Positions 47,776 to 57,745 are shown, counted from the stretch's first letter. The stretch is DNA of 64,000 nucleotides from Nocardia huaxiensis (GCF_013744875.1 NZ_CP059399.1:7006001-7070000), one strand, 5' to 3'. Made by a program: numbers and translations. The notes: generated from the sequence alone by a model not told the origin.

Positions 47776-48788
47776 CCACAGAACGGGGCGCGGACGGCGT
47801 GATCGTCGAGGGCGTCGAGAAATCATTCGGAACCGTGAAAGCCTTGCGCGGCATCGACTTCAAGGCCGCGCCGGGCGAAGTGCTCGGCATCCTCGGCCCC
47901 AACGGCGCAGGGAAGACGACCACCGTCAACATCCTGTCCACCCTCATCGCACCCGACGCCGGGCGCGCGCGGGTGGCCGGGCACGACGTGGTCTCCGACG
48001 CTGCGGCGGTGCGGCGCAGCATCATGCTGACCGGACAGTTCGCCGCCCTCGACGACGCGCTCAGCGGCTACGAGAACCTGGTCATGTTCGGCCGGCTCAT
48101 GGGGCTGCGCAAACGCGCCGCCAAGGCCCGCGCCGACGAACTCATCGGCGAATTCGACCTCACCGCCGCCGCCGGCCGCCGCGTCGGCACCTACTCCGGC
48201 GGCATGCGGCGGCGCATCGACATCGCCTGCGGGCTGGTGGTGCGACCGGAGGTGGTGTTCCTCGACGAACCCACCACCGGACTGGATCCCCGCAGCCGCC
48301 AAGGGGTGTGGGATCTGGTCGGCGGATTCCGCAAGCACGGCATCACCACCCTGCTCACCACCCAGTACCTCGAAGAGGCCGACGCGCTCTGCGACCGCAT
48401 CATCGTCATCGACCACGGCGTGGTCATCGCCGACGGCACCGCCGACGAACTCAAATCCCGCACCGGCGGCAGCTACTGCGAGGTGGTGCCGCTGCGCACC
48501 GCCGACCTGCCCGCCATCGCCCTCGCACTCGGGGATCTGCTGCCCGCCACGACACGCGAAGTGCTGACCCCCGATTCGGACCGCATCGCCATCCCGGCCC
48601 CCGAGGGCGCGAAAACCCTCGCCGAGGCCCTGCGCCGATTGGACAGCGCCGGAATGGAATTGGTGGACATCGCGCTGCGCCGCCCCTCCCTCGACGACGT
48701 ATTCCTTTCCCTCACCGGACATATGACGGAGAAACCGGAACCCAACGGGCACCCCAGCGACGCCCAGCTGCGCAAGGCCCAGTCGTGA
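47772..48788 (+). CDS. DrrA-like ABC exporter ATPase
   Basis: A 338-residue ATPase from a GTG at 47772 that overlaps the synthetase stop by four bases. Walker A is GPNGAGKTT, the signature is YSGGMRRR, Walker B is [13 protein letters not shown], and the C-terminal extension after residue 230 is typical of DrrA/CcmA-type drug exporters. Translational coupling to the synthetase strongly suggests export of, or self-protection from, its product. Confidence 0.93.
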   Translation: MTTERGADGVIVEGVEKSFGTVKALRGIDFKAAPGEVLGILGPNGAGKTTTVNILSTLIAPDAGRARVAGHDVVSDAAAVRRSIMLTGQFAALDDALSGYENLVMFGRLMGLRKRAAKARADELIGEFDLTAAAGRRVGTYSGGMRRRIDIACGLVVRPEVVFLDEPTTGLDPRSRQGVWDLVGGFRKHGITTLLTTQYLEEADALCDRIIVIDHGVVIADGTADELKSRTGGSYCEVVPLRTADLPAIALALGDLLPATTREVLTPDSDRIAIPAPEGAKTLAEALRRLDSAGMELVDIALRRPSLDDVFLSLTGHMTEKPEPNGHPSDAQLRKAQS

Positions 48789-49636
48789 CCGCCGCGACCG
48801 CCACCACCGACGCGTGGCTCACCAGCATCCGCGCCACACCCTCCACACTGCGGCAGTGGTGGGTGCTCACCGTGCGACTCATCGTGCCGTCGGTGACCAC
48901 CGGCGAAATCCTGACCGCGATCCTGGCCCCGGCCACCTTCACGATCAGCTTCTACATTCCGCTCAATCGCGTGATGACCTTCTCCGGCACCGGATTCAGC
49001 AGCTACGCGCAGTTCATGGCGCCCATCGTCATCCTGCAGGCCGCCGCCTTCACCGCCATCTCCGCCGCCTTCCGCGCCGCCACCGACATGGTGTCCGGTC
49101 TGGACCGGCGCTTCGACGCCATGCCCATGCACCCGCTGGTGCCGACCGCGGCGCGCATGTCCGCCAATATCTTCCGCGCCGCCGTGGCCATGGTGTCGGC
49201 GCTCATCTCGGCGCACGTCATCGGCTTCCGGTTCTACGGCGGCTGGGCGCACACCCTCGGCTTCGTCGGACTGGGCATGCTCATCGCGTTCGCCTTCAAC
49301 CTCGGCGCCGACGTGATCGGCACCGTCACCAAGAGCCCCGAAGCCACCACCCAGATGCTGGTGCTGCCGCCGCTCATCCTCGGCATGCTCTCCACCGGGC
49401 TCTCGCCGGTCAAGCAATTCCCGCAGTGGGTACAGCCTTTCGTGCGCAATCAGCCCGTCTCGCAATTCGCCGACGGCCTGCGCGCGCTCGGCGGCGACAC
49501 CGTGCTGTTCAACGGCAAACCCAGCCAGGTCGCCGAAGTGACCTGGCCGCTCATGACACCGCCGCTGCTGTGGGCCGCCGCCATCATCGTCGTCTCGCTG
49601 TACTTCACCGTCCGGCTGAACATGAAGAGGACGTGA
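48785..49636 (+). CDS. ABC-2 type exporter permease (DrrB-like)
   Basis: A 283-residue ABC-2 permease from a GTG at 48785 that overlaps the ATPase stop by four bases. It has a cytoplasmic N-terminus and about six helices, including the stretch GFVGLGMLIAFAFNLGADVI, with PPLILGMLSTGLSPVKQFP in the region typical of DrrB-type proteins. It pairs with the next gene to form the membrane channel. Confidence 0.9.
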   Translation: MTAATATTDAWLTSIRATPSTLRQWWVLTVRLIVPSVTTGEILTAILAPATFTISFYIPLNRVMTFSGTGFSSYAQFMAPIVILQAAAFTAISAAFRAATDMVSGLDRRFDAMPMHPLVPTAARMSANIFRAAVAMVSALISAHVIGFRFYGGWAHTLGFVGLGMLIAFAFNLGADVIGTVTKSPEATTQMLVLPPLILGMLSTGLSPVKQFPQWVQPFVRNQPVSQFADGLRALGGDTVLFNGKPSQVAEVTWPLMTPPLLWAAAIIVVSLYFTVRLNMKRT

Positions 49637-49637
49637 C

Positions 49638-50462
49638 ATGACCGCCATCGACCAGCGCGTCGACACCGCCGACACCATCGACGCCCCCGAGCACTCACCG
49701 CTGGCCCTGGTGCGCCACACCTGGATTCAAACCATGCGGCTGCTGCTGCGGTGGGTCCGCGACCCCATCACCCTGCTCGAAACCCTCATCGTGCCGTGCC
49801 TGCTGCTGCTCATGCTCGACATCGTGGTGGGCGGGGCCATCGAACGCTTCACCCACCGCAACGCGCTCTACGGGTCGGTGCCCATGGTGGCGCTGGTGGG
49901 CGCGTTGTCGGGGACCGTGGCCTCCGGCGTCATGCTCGGGCGCGAACGCGACGCCGGACTGCTGGCCCGATTCTGGGTGCTGCCCGTGCACCGGGCCTCC
50001 GGGCTGTCGGCGCGCATTCTCGCCGAGGGCGTGCGCATCTTCGGCGGCACCATCGTCATCGTGCTGTTCGCCTCGCTGCTCGGCTTCCGGTTCCAGCAGG
50101 GCGTGCTCGCGGCGGCCGGATTCCTGGTGGTGCCGGTGCTGTTCGGGCTCGCCTTCGCCACGCTCGTCACCGCCATCGCCGTGTTCACCGCCAAATCCAC
50201 GCTGGTCGAGGCCATTGCCATCGTGACCTCGCTGCTCATGTTCTTCAGCACCGGATTCGTTCCGCTGGAGGCGTATCCGGAGTGGATTCAGCCCGTCGTG
50301 CGCTGGCAACCCATGTCGGTCACGGTCGACACCATGCGGGCGCTGTCGGAGGAAGGCGCGCTCGCCGGGCCGCTCACCTGGACCATCGTCTGGTGTGTGG
50401 GCCTGATCGCGCTGTTCGCGGTGCCCGCCGCCTACGGCTACAAACGGGCCAGCCGCCGCTGA
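49638..50462 (+). CDS. ABC-2 type exporter permease (DrrC-like)
   Basis: A 274-residue ABC-2 permease with six predicted helices (ETLIVPCLLLLMLDIVVGGA early; FFSTGFVPLEAYPEWIQPVV late, the same conserved position as in the previous gene). It starts one base after the previous stop. Together with the two preceding genes it forms a DrrABC-like exporter and closes the peptide locus. Confidence 0.9.
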   Translation: MTAIDQRVDTADTIDAPEHSPLALVRHTWIQTMRLLLRWVRDPITLLETLIVPCLLLLMLDIVVGGAIERFTHRNALYGSVPMVALVGALSGTVASGVMLGRERDAGLLARFWVLPVHRASGLSARILAEGVRIFGGTIVIVLFASLLGFRFQQGVLAAAGFLVVPVLFGLAFATLVTAIAVFTAKSTLVEAIAIVTSLLMFFSTGFVPLEAYPEWIQPVVRWQPMSVTVDTMRALSEEGALAGPLTWTIVWCVGLIALFAVPAAYGYKRASRR

Positions 50463-50595
50463 ATCCCCGCCCCGGCCGTTCCATTCCCCTTACGCATCCA
50501 ACCAATCCCCGAATCCAGCCCCCTTTCCGTAAATAGTCGCCCGGCGGCGCGTCGACCGGCCGCCGGAACGCGTTGCGCGGATTAAGCTGGCCGCC

Positions 50596-51096
50596 GTGCT
50601 CGAACCCAACACCCCCGTCGCGCCCCACCCCGATATCGCTCATCTCGCCCCGCTGCTGGGCACCTGGCGCGGCTCCGGGAGTGGGGAGTATCCGACCATC
50701 GACTCCTTCGATTACCTGGAGGAAGTGCACTTCGGACACGTCGGCCGCCCGTTCCTCACCTATCGGCAGCGCACCCGCTCCGCCGACGGCAGCCGGCCCA
50801 TGCACGCCGAGACCGGATACCTACGCGCCATCGGCGGCGACCGGGTCGAACTGATCCTGGCCCACCCGACCGGCATCACCGAGATCTGCGAGGGCAAGCT
50901 CGTCACCGAAAACGACGGGCTGCGAATCGAACTGGACTCCACCTCGATCGGCCGCAGCAGCACCGCCAAGTCGGTGACCGCGCTGGGCCGCACCTTCGAG
51001 CTCGCCGGGAACACACTCGGCTACACGCTGCGCATGGCCGCGGTGGAACAACCGCTGCAGCATCATCTGGCGGCCACCCTGCACCGGGAGAACTGA
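50596..51096 (+). CDS. Nitrobindin-like heme-binding beta-barrel protein
   Basis: A 166-residue protein from a GTG at 50596. The family hallmark GTWRGSGSGEYPTID sits near residues 22-36. Strand-rich blocks follow, and a late His-containing segment (PLQHHLAATLHRE) supplies the expected proximal His ligand. Nitrobindins bind ferric heme and can isomerise peroxynitrite. It lies about 130 bases after the exporter genes and is likely a housekeeping gene, not part of the peptide cluster. Confidence 0.88.
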   Translation: MLEPNTPVAPHPDIAHLAPLLGTWRGSGSGEYPTIDSFDYLEEVHFGHVGRPFLTYRQRTRSADGSRPMHAETGYLRAIGGDRVELILAHPTGITEICEGKLVTENDGLRIELDSTSIGRSSTAKSVTALGRTFELAGNTLGYTLRMAAVEQPLQHHLAATLHREN

Positions 51097-51306
51097 CCCG
51101 GAAAATCGCATCGCATTTCCCTCCGGTGACCTGCATCACTTTCCTAACGGACGTGTGCTGAGTCACTCGAGAGGGTTGCCTGGGGCATGGGAGCCGGATT
51201 ACCGTTCCTTGCGTTGGCAAACATTCAGCCAACCCTCATGAGCACCGGCCATCCGAAACCGACCGTTCGGATCTCCTGAACTCATCCCCACACAAGGGAG
51301 TGCGAT

Positions 51307-51495
51307 ATGAAGCGTTCGGCCCTTTTGCTAGTCACCACCGCCGGCATGATCCTCGCCGGCGCCGGCGCCACCGAAATGCTGGGAGACCACTCCTCCGGCG
51401 TTCCCACCGTGAAAACCCTGGCGCAGCAACGCTTCGTCGCCCAAGACATCCACGGGGAGATCACCCAGGCCGCCTGCCTCCGCAGCGACCGCTGA
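51307..51495 (+). CDS. Tiny secreted peptide of unknown function
   Basis: A 62-residue protein with a clean AAGGGAG ribosome site and a classic signal peptide (KRSALLLVTTAGMILAGAGA). The short mature part holds a single cysteine near the end (TQAACLRSDR). No family is recognised. A GC-rich palindromic block follows it. Confidence 0.6.
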   Translation: MKRSALLLVTTAGMILAGAGATEMLGDHSSGVPTVKTLAQQRFVAQDIHGEITQAACLRSDR

Positions 51496-51504
51496 GCTGT
51501 GCTT

Positions 51505-51565
51505 TTCCCAGGGGCTCCGCCCCCGGACCCCCGGAATCGGGGGCGCTGCCCCCGGCCCCCGTTAC
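51505..51565. terminator. GC-rich palindromic element between convergent genes
   Basis: GGGGCTCCGCCCCCGGACCC and the following CCCCCGGAATCGGGGG and GGGGGCGCTGCCCCC form overlapping hairpins. It lies between the convergent small-peptide and PBP genes and shares its word with the elements near 13348-13420 and 58955-59000, so it is probably a bidirectional terminator type of this genome. Confidence 0.55.
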
Positions 51566-51602
51566 GGGGCGGGGTTTATCGCGGGAATTGTGGTGATGGT
51601 GC

Positions 51603-53399
51603 TCAGTAGCCTGCGGGCAGTGCCGTGAGCATGTCCCGGGTCACCGCCACCGCATTGTCGGAACTGCCGCCGCGGACCACCAGTGTCGCGAAGGCCATAT
51701 CGCCGCGGTAACCGACGAACCAGGCGTGCGAACCACCCTCCACCTCGGCCTCACCGGTCTTGCCGTACACCTCGCCCTGATCGCGAATCCGTTCGGCCGT
51801 ACCGCCGAGCACCACCTTGCGCATCATCTCGCGCAAACCGTCCACCACCTTCGGGGACAGCTGCGGGCGCTCACCCTCGACTGTGGTCGGGTGCCCGGAG
51901 ATGAGATACGGGGTGGGCGTCGAACCATTGGCCACCGTCGCCGCCACCAGCGCCGCCCCGAACGGGCTCACCAGCACCTTGCCCTGACCGATGCCGTCCT
52001 CGGCGCGCTGCACCAGCTCATCGTCGCGCGGCACCGAACCCGACACCGTCGGCAGGCCCGCCACCGTGTAGTCCGGGCCGATGCCCATGGCCGCCGCGGC
52101 CGTGCGCAGGTCCTCACCGCCCAGCTCCGAGGCGATCTTGGCGAAGGCCGTGTTGCAGGAGCGCTCGTAGGCCGTCGCCATGGGCACGTCACCGACGGTG
52201 AAGAGGTTGTAGTTGGGAATCGTGCGCTCCCCCACCACGATCCGGCTCGGGCACGGCACCACCGTGTCGGGGGTGGCGTGCCCGGCGGTCATGGCGGCGG
52301 CGGCCGTGACCGTCTTGAAGATCGAGCCCGGCGGATACATGCCGGAGGCGGCCACCGGGCCGTCGGCATCGGCCGCCTCGTTCTGGGCGATGGCCAGGAT
52401 CGCGCCCGTGGACGGCTGCAGCACCACCATCATGGCCTGCTCCTGGCGCAGGTCCACGGCGCGCTGCGCGGCCGTCTGGACGTAGCGGTCGATGCTCAGC
52501 GAGAACGACGGGGAAGCCTGCGGTTCAACCTCTTTCAGCACGTCGGTGTCCGCGCCATTGGCATTGACGGTGACGACGCTCCAACCCGATTTGCCGTCCA
52601 CCTCGTCGATGATGGTCTTGTGCACCTGGGTCATCAGGTCCGGGGCGAAATGGCGGTCGGTGGGGACCATGTCCCACTGCTTGGTGAAGCTGACGCCGGG
52701 CAGGCCCAGCAGGTCGGCACTCACCTGCTCGAACTCCCACTCCGACAGGATCGCCACCTGATACGCGCCGCCGTCGGCCTTGCGGGCGGCGTCCAGGATC
52801 GCGTCGGCGGTGAACTTCTTCTCGTCGAAACGCTGCAGGGCCGTGGCGAGGGCGGCGGCCACGGCGGCCGGATCCGAGGTGGCGGCACCGGATTTGAAGG
52901 CGACGCGGTAGACGGTGCCCGGCACCAGCACGTCACTGCCGGAGCGCTCGTTCACGCGGGCCTGCGGGGCGGCGGTGGAGCGCAACTGCATGGACTGCGT
53001 ATTGCCCAGGCGCGGATGGATGTTCGCCGAGGTCCAGCGCACCGACCAGCGGCCGTCGGCGCGGCCCATCTGAAGCTGACCGGAGTAGGTCCAGACGCGG
53101 TCCTTGGGCAGCCGCCACTCGTAGGTGTAGTCCACGGTGGCGGTGTCGCCGGTGACGCGGGCATCGCCGGTGTGCGCGGTGAGCTGCTCGGCCTGCAGGT
53201 TGTCCCAGGCGGAACCGAGTGCGGCAGCGGCCTTTTCGGGCTGGTTGGTGAGGCCCGCCGCCGCCTCCACATCGTGGTCGGCGAAGGCGGAGAGGAAGGC
53301 GTCGGCGGCCTGCGCCGGACCCTGCGGGCGCGACGCGCAACCGGCAGCGGCTACCGAGACGACCGCGGCGAGCAGCAAGGTGAGGACCCGTGTTGACAT
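51603..53399 (-). CDS. Penicillin-binding lipoprotein (Rv2864c-like transpeptidase)
   Basis: A 598-residue class B-like PBP from the ATG at 53399. It has an N-terminal lipoprotein signal (VSVAAAGCASR), an NTF2-like MecA-type domain (about 35-150), then the transpeptidase domain with the motifs SxxK at Ser359-Ile-Phe-Lys362, SxN at Ser414-Cys-Asn416 and KTG at Lys547-Thr-Gly549. It cross-links peptidoglycan outside the membrane and would be a beta-lactam target. It matches the M. tuberculosis lipoprotein PBP Rv2864c in build and position. Confidence 0.94.
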   Translation of the reverse strand: MSTRVLTLLLAAVVSVAAAGCASRPQGPAQAADAFLSAFADHDVEAAAGLTNQPEKAAAALGSAWDNLQAEQLTAHTGDARVTGDTATVDYTYEWRLPKDRVWTYSGQLQMGRADGRWSVRWTSANIHPRLGNTQSMQLRSTAAPQARVNERSGSDVLVPGTVYRVAFKSGAATSDPAAVAAALATALQRFDEKKFTADAILDAARKADGGAYQVAILSEWEFEQVSADLLGLPGVSFTKQWDMVPTDRHFAPDLMTQVHKTIIDEVDGKSGWSVVTVNANGADTDVLKEVEPQASPSFSLSIDRYVQTAAQRAVDLRQEQAMMVVLQPSTGAILAIAQNEAADADGPVAASGMYPPGSIFKTVTAAAAMTAGHATPDTVVPCPSRIVVGERTIPNYNLFTVGDVPMATAYERSCNTAFAKIASELGGEDLRTAAAAMGIGPDYTVAGLPTVSGSVPRDDELVQRAEDGIGQGKVLVSPFGAALVAATVANGSTPTPYLISGHPTTVEGERPQLSPKVVDGLREMMRKVVLGGTAERIRDQGEVYGKTGEAEVEGGSHAWFVGYRGDMAFATLVVRGGSSDNAVAVTRDMLTALPAGY

Positions 53400-53497
53400 C
53401 GGCACAGATGCTAGAGCCAACTGTCAGCAAACAGGCGCGACACACTGTAGGAGAACAGATTTCGCGCTTACATCACATATCGGACAGCAGTCGCGAA

Positions 53498-54367
53498 TCA
53501 GTCCAGCAGCACGGTCGCGAAGGTCGCGATCTGCCGGAAACCGACATTCGCGTAGGCGCGGCGGGCGATCTCGTTGTAGCAGTTCACGTAGAGACTGGCG
53601 GTGCGGCCGGAGGCGACCACCACATTCGCCACGGCGGCGGTGCCCCCGGTGCCGTAGCCCTGACCTCGGTACTCGGGGTGCACCCAGACGCCCTGGATCT
53701 GGCCGGTGCGGCGGGACAGCGCACCCACCTCGGCCTTGAACACCACTTCGCCGTCCTCGAATCTGGCCCAGGCGCGACCGGATTCGATGAGGCTCTGCAC
53801 GCGACGACGGTAGGCCCGGCCGCCGTCACCGGCGCGCGGATCGACGCCGATCTCCTCGGTGAACATGGCGACCGCGGCGACCAGATAGCGGTCCAGCTCC
53901 TCCGGGCGCACCCGGCGCACCTTCAGATCCGGGGTCACCGTGGCCGTGCCCTCGAGGGCCAAGAGCGGTTGATCGTCGCGCAGTTCGCGCGCGGGGCCCC
54001 AGTGCTCGGCGAGCAGGTCCCACAGCGGCAGCGCGAGTTCGCGGCGGCCGACCACCGAGGAGCAGACGCGCGGGCCGCGCACCGCGCGCTCGGCGAAGGC
54101 CCGCATATCGTCCGGGCCGCCGCGCAGCGGAACGAGATTCGCACCGGAGAAACACAGGGATTCACCCGGACCGCCGCGGCTCCACAGCTCGCCGTAGACG
54201 CCGCGGGCATCCAAACCGAACTCCTGCAAACGCGCAGCGACCATGCAGGTCGCCACCGGATCGCCATCGAGAACGCGCAATACCTGGGTCAGATCGCGGT
54301 TCACCAGCTGACGAGCACCGGACGCCTTGGTCCGCCGAGTCGGCTCCAGCACACTCCGCACGTTCAC
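53498..54367 (-). CDS. GNAT-family acetyltransferase (Rv2867c-like)
   Basis: A 289-residue protein from a GTG at 54367. A leading domain of about 130 residues (VLRVLDGDPVATCMVAARLQ) is followed by a C-terminal GNAT fold with motif A VWVHPEYRGQGYGTGGTAAV and a late YVNCYNEIARRAYANVGF. The two-part layout matches Rv2867c, which lies next to ispG in mycobacteria. Substrate unknown. Confidence 0.9.
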   Translation of the reverse strand: MNVRSVLEPTRRTKASGARQLVNRDLTQVLRVLDGDPVATCMVAARLQEFGLDARGVYGELWSRGGPGESLCFSGANLVPLRGGPDDMRAFAERAVRGPRVCSSVVGRRELALPLWDLLAEHWGPARELRDDQPLLALEGTATVTPDLKVRRVRPEELDRYLVAAVAMFTEEIGVDPRAGDGGRAYRRRVQSLIESGRAWARFEDGEVVFKAEVGALSRRTGQIQGVWVHPEYRGQGYGTGGTAAVANVVVASGRTASLYVNCYNEIARRAYANVGFRQIATFATVLLD

Positions 54368-54468
54368 AGCCTGCCAGAAGTTCGGAGAACGTGCCGGATT
54401 ATCGCGGGTGCGCGCACCCCGACCAGGGCTTCGGTGAACGGTCCCCGGCCGGAGTACACGGTGTTTGC

Positions 54469-55626
54469 TCAGCCGGCGGTGACGACCGGCGCGCCGCTGC
54501 CCGCGTCCTCACCCATCTCCTCGGCGAGGCGCATGGCCTCCTCGATGAGGGTTTCGACGATGAGGTGTTCGGGCACGGTCTTGATGACCTCGCCCTTGAC
54601 GAAGATCTGGCCGCGGCCGTTGCCCGAGGCGACACCGAGGTCGGCCTCGCGGGCTTCACCGGGACCGTTGACGACACAGCCCATGACGGCCACCCGCAGC
54701 GGGACCTCCATGCCTTCCAGGCCGGCGGTGACCTCGTTGGCCAGGGTGTACACATCGACCTGCGCGCGACCGCACGACGGACAGGACACGATCTCGAGCT
54801 TGCGGGGGCGCAGGTTCAGCGACTGCAGGATCTGACCGCCGACCTTCACCTCTTCGGCCGGAGGCGCCGACAGCGACACCCGAATGGTGTCGCCGATGCC
54901 CTGGGACAGCAGCGCACCGAACGCGGTCGCGGACTTGATGGTGCCCTGGAAGGCGGGACCGGCCTCGGTCACGCCCAGATGCAGCGGGTAGTCGCACTGG
55001 GCGGCGAGCTGACGGTAGGCCTCGACCATGACCACCGGGTCGTTGTGCTTGACCGAGATCTTGATGTCGCCGAAGCCGTGCTCCTCGAACAGCGAGGCTT
55101 CCCACAGCGCCGATTCCACCAGCGCCTCGGGGGTGGCCTTGCCGTACTTGGCCATCATGCGCTTGTCGAGCGAGCCCGCGTTGACGCCGATGCGGATCGG
55201 GATGCCCGCCGCGCCGGCCGCCTTGGCGACCTCCTTGACGCGGCCGTCGAATTCCTTGATATTGCCCGGGTTCACGCGCACCGCGGCACAGCCGGCGTCG
55301 ATCGCGGCGAAAATGTATTTGGGCTGGAAGTGGATGTCGGCGATCACCGGGATGCCCGATTTCTTGGCGATGATCGGCAGCGCGTCCGCGTCCTCCTGGC
55401 GCGGGCACGCGACTCTGACGATGTCGCAGCCCGACGCGGTCAACTCCGCGATCTGCTGCAGGGTGGCGTTCACGTCATGGGTCTTGGTGGTGGTCATCGA
55501 CTGGACCGACACGGGGAAATCACTGCCCACCCCGACATTGCCCACCATCAACTGGCGCGTCTTACGCCGCGGCGCGAGGACGGCCGCCGGCGCGGACGGC
55601 ATCCCCAATGCGATGGCACTGCTCAC
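54469..55626 (-). CDS. ispG: 4-Hydroxy-3-methylbut-2-enyl-diphosphate synthase
   Basis: A 385-residue IspG (GcpE) from a GTG at 55626. TIM-barrel blocks such as [20 protein letters not shown] and [14 protein letters not shown] lead to the [4Fe-4S] ligands in CPSCGR and GCVVNGPGE near residues 285-330. It catalyses the second-last step of the MEP isoprenoid pathway, and two other nearby genes (dxr, rip1) complete the syntenic block known from M. tuberculosis (Rv2868c-Rv2870c). Confidence 0.96.
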   Translation of the reverse strand: MSSAIALGMPSAPAAVLAPRRKTRQLMVGNVGVGSDFPVSVQSMTTTKTHDVNATLQQIAELTASGCDIVRVACPRQEDADALPIIAKKSGIPVIADIHFQPKYIFAAIDAGCAAVRVNPGNIKEFDGRVKEVAKAAGAAGIPIRIGVNAGSLDKRMMAKYGKATPEALVESALWEASLFEEHGFGDIKISVKHNDPVVMVEAYRQLAAQCDYPLHLGVTEAGPAFQGTIKSATAFGALLSQGIGDTIRVSLSAPPAEEVKVGGQILQSLNLRPRKLEIVSCPSCGRAQVDVYTLANEVTAGLEGMEVPLRVAVMGCVVNGPGEAREADLGVASGNGRGQIFVKGEVIKTVPEHLIVETLIEEAMRLAEEMGEDAGSGAPVVTAG

Positions 55627-55809
55627 GATCGGTTGCCTACTTTCGTCATGTCCTCACCCTTCCGGTCCCGAGTCTAGTAATGCCCGGATACCGGTCGCCC
55701 TGTGACAGCGGCGACAACGGTACCGGTTGCGATCACTCGACCCGGAATCGACCGGGGTCCTGCACTAGGTATTCGTCGCAAACAGCGCAAAGGTGTACAA
55801 ACACGAAAT

Positions 55810-56493
55810 GTGAAGGTAGCAAACACCGAACCGTGGCCGCGCACACCCGAGGAGGCCATCGCGCTGCAGGACCATTTGCGCTCCCGCGTCGTGGCCGAGA
55901 ACCCTCGCCCGCCCGCATTCCGCACGCTCGCGGGGCTCGACTCGGCCTACGACGACCACGGCAATGTGGTCGCGGCCATCGTAGTCCTGGATGCGGCAAA
56001 CCTGGAGCCGATCGAGAGCGTCACGGCACGCGGTGTCACCGATTTCCCGTATGTGCCGGGGCTGCTCGCCTTCCGGGAACTGCCGACCACCGTGCAGGCG
56101 CTCGAAAAGCTCACCGTCACACCGGATCTGCTGATCTGCGACAGTCAGGGGCTGGCGCATCCGCGACGCTTCGGGTTCGCCTGTCATCTCGGGCTGCTGA
56201 CCGGAGTGCCGACACTCGGGGTCGCCAAGAACGTGTGGGGCGAGTACGACGAGCCCGGCAGCGAACGCGGAGCATTCAGCACCGTCAGCCTCGACGGCGA
56301 ACCGGTCGGGCGGGCGCTGCGCACGCGGGCGGGTGTGAAGCCGGTGTATGTGTCCGTCGGGCACAACATCGATCTGGATACGGCGTGCGCGCAGGTGCTG
56401 GCCGCCACCACCGAGTACCGGCTGCCCGAAACCACCCGGCAGGCCGACCGGTTGTGCAGGCGATTGCAACGGGAGTTCGCGACCGAGTCATAG
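55810..56493 (+). CDS. nfi: Endonuclease V
   Basis: A 227-residue protein from a GTG at 55810, which matches the usual family length; the frame also opens from 55702. Motifs: GLDSAYDDHGNVVAAIVVLD (first catalytic Asp), FPYVPGLLAFRELP, DLLICDSQGLAHPRRFGFAC (second Asp and DNA-binding loop) and TLGVAKN. It nicks DNA near deoxyinosine (deaminated adenine). It lies on the opposite strand, between ispG and rip1, two genes that are adjacent in mycobacteria. Confidence 0.92.
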   Translation: MKVANTEPWPRTPEEAIALQDHLRSRVVAENPRPPAFRTLAGLDSAYDDHGNVVAAIVVLDAANLEPIESVTARGVTDFPYVPGLLAFRELPTTVQALEKLTVTPDLLICDSQGLAHPRRFGFACHLGLLTGVPTLGVAKNVWGEYDEPGSERGAFSTVSLDGEPVGRALRTRAGVKPVYVSVGHNIDLDTACAQVLAATTEYRLPETTRQADRLCRRLQREFATES

Positions 56494-56525
56494 ACCCGAC
56501 CGGTCGGTTGTGAGCGATCGAGCTA

Positions 56526-57725
56526 CTAGCGCAGCGTGATCGGATTCAGGATGTCGGCCGACAGCGTCAGCAGCATGTACGCGCCACCGATCACGATCAC
56601 CACATAGGTGACCGGGAGCAGCTTCAGGTAGTTCACCGGCAAGCCCGGAGCCTCGCCGCGACGGGCCCGCAGGCTGTTGCGGATCTTCTCGTAGAGGACC
56701 ACCGCGATATGACCGCCGTCCAGCGGCAGCAGCGGCAGCAGGTTGAACATGCCGAGGAAGATGTTCAGGCTCGCCAGCAGCATGACGAAGATCTGCCACT
56801 GGCCGATCTCCACGCTCTCGCCGCCGATGCGGCTCGCACCGTAGACGCTGACCGGAGTCTCGGGGTCGCGCTCGCCGCCGGTGACGGCGTTCCAGAGCGC
56901 GGGGATCTTCTCCGGCATCTTCATCAGCGACTGCACGGTGTGACCGAAGACCTCGCCGGTGAAGGAGACCGAGGCCGGAATGGCCGCGAGGACACCGTAT
57001 TTCACCGGTTCGTAGTAGTCGTGGCCGACACCGACCGCGCCGACCTGCTTGGCGGGCGCGTCCTTCGGATAGCGCATGACCAGCTGCGGCTCGACCGTGC
57101 GGGTGAGGGTCTCACCGTCACGAATGAACGTGTACTGGAAAGGCAGCGTCTGCTTCTGGGTCTCCGCGACGAACTCCTGCCAGGTGGTGACCTTGACGTC
57201 GTTCACCTTGGTGATGATGTCGCCGCGCTGCAGACCCGCCTTCTGCGCGGGGCCTTCGCCGGTGCACGGAGCCTGCAGGGTGCCGTCCGGGTTCTGCAAC
57301 TGCACGCAGCTCGGCGCACCGATGGCCGTCGCCGGGGCCTGGTCCAAGCTCGGCAGCCCCCAGCCCACGGCCAGCACGACGATGAGAAGGAACCCCAGCA
57401 CGAAGTTCATGAAGATGCCGCCGAACATGACCACCAGGCGCTTCCAGGTGGCCTGCCGGTACATGGCGCGATCCAGATCCTCCGGCGGCACCTCGTCCAG
57501 GGCGGTCATGCCCGCGATATCGCAGAAACCGCCCAGCGGCAACGCTTTCAGGCCGTACTCGGTCTCACCGCGCCGGAACGAGAAGATGGTGGGGCCGAAA
57601 CCGATGAAGTAGCGGCGCACCTTCATGCCCGTGGCCTGCGCCGCCCACATGTGACCGCATTCGTGCAGCGCCACCGACAGGGTGATGCACACGGCAAACA
57701 GAACGAACCCGACCACGAATGCCAT
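56526..57725 (-). CDS. rip1: Site-2 intramembrane metalloprotease (Rip1/RseP-like)
   Basis: A 399-residue membrane protease. The zinc-binding motif HECGH is at residues 21-25 in the first helix. A PDZ domain occupies about 120-215 (GPAQKAGLQRGDIITKVNDV). The second active-site segment is NIFLGMFNLLPLLPLDGGHI near the end (LDG). It cleaves anti-sigma factors within the membrane and controls cell-envelope stress responses in mycobacteria. It starts 20 bases after the dxr stop on the same strand. Confidence 0.94.
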   Translation of the reverse strand: MAFVVGFVLFAVCITLSVALHECGHMWAAQATGMKVRRYFIGFGPTIFSFRRGETEYGLKALPLGGFCDIAGMTALDEVPPEDLDRAMYRQATWKRLVVMFGGIFMNFVLGFLLIVVLAVGWGLPSLDQAPATAIGAPSCVQLQNPDGTLQAPCTGEGPAQKAGLQRGDIITKVNDVKVTTWQEFVAETQKQTLPFQYTFIRDGETLTRTVEPQLVMRYPKDAPAKQVGAVGVGHDYYEPVKYGVLAAIPASVSFTGEVFGHTVQSLMKMPEKIPALWNAVTGGERDPETPVSVYGASRIGGESVEIGQWQIFVMLLASLNIFLGMFNLLPLLPLDGGHIAVVLYEKIRNSLRARRGEAPGLPVNYLKLLPVTYVVIVIGGAYMLLTLSADILNPITLR

Positions 57726-57745
57726 GCGGTTCGACCCCTCCTACT

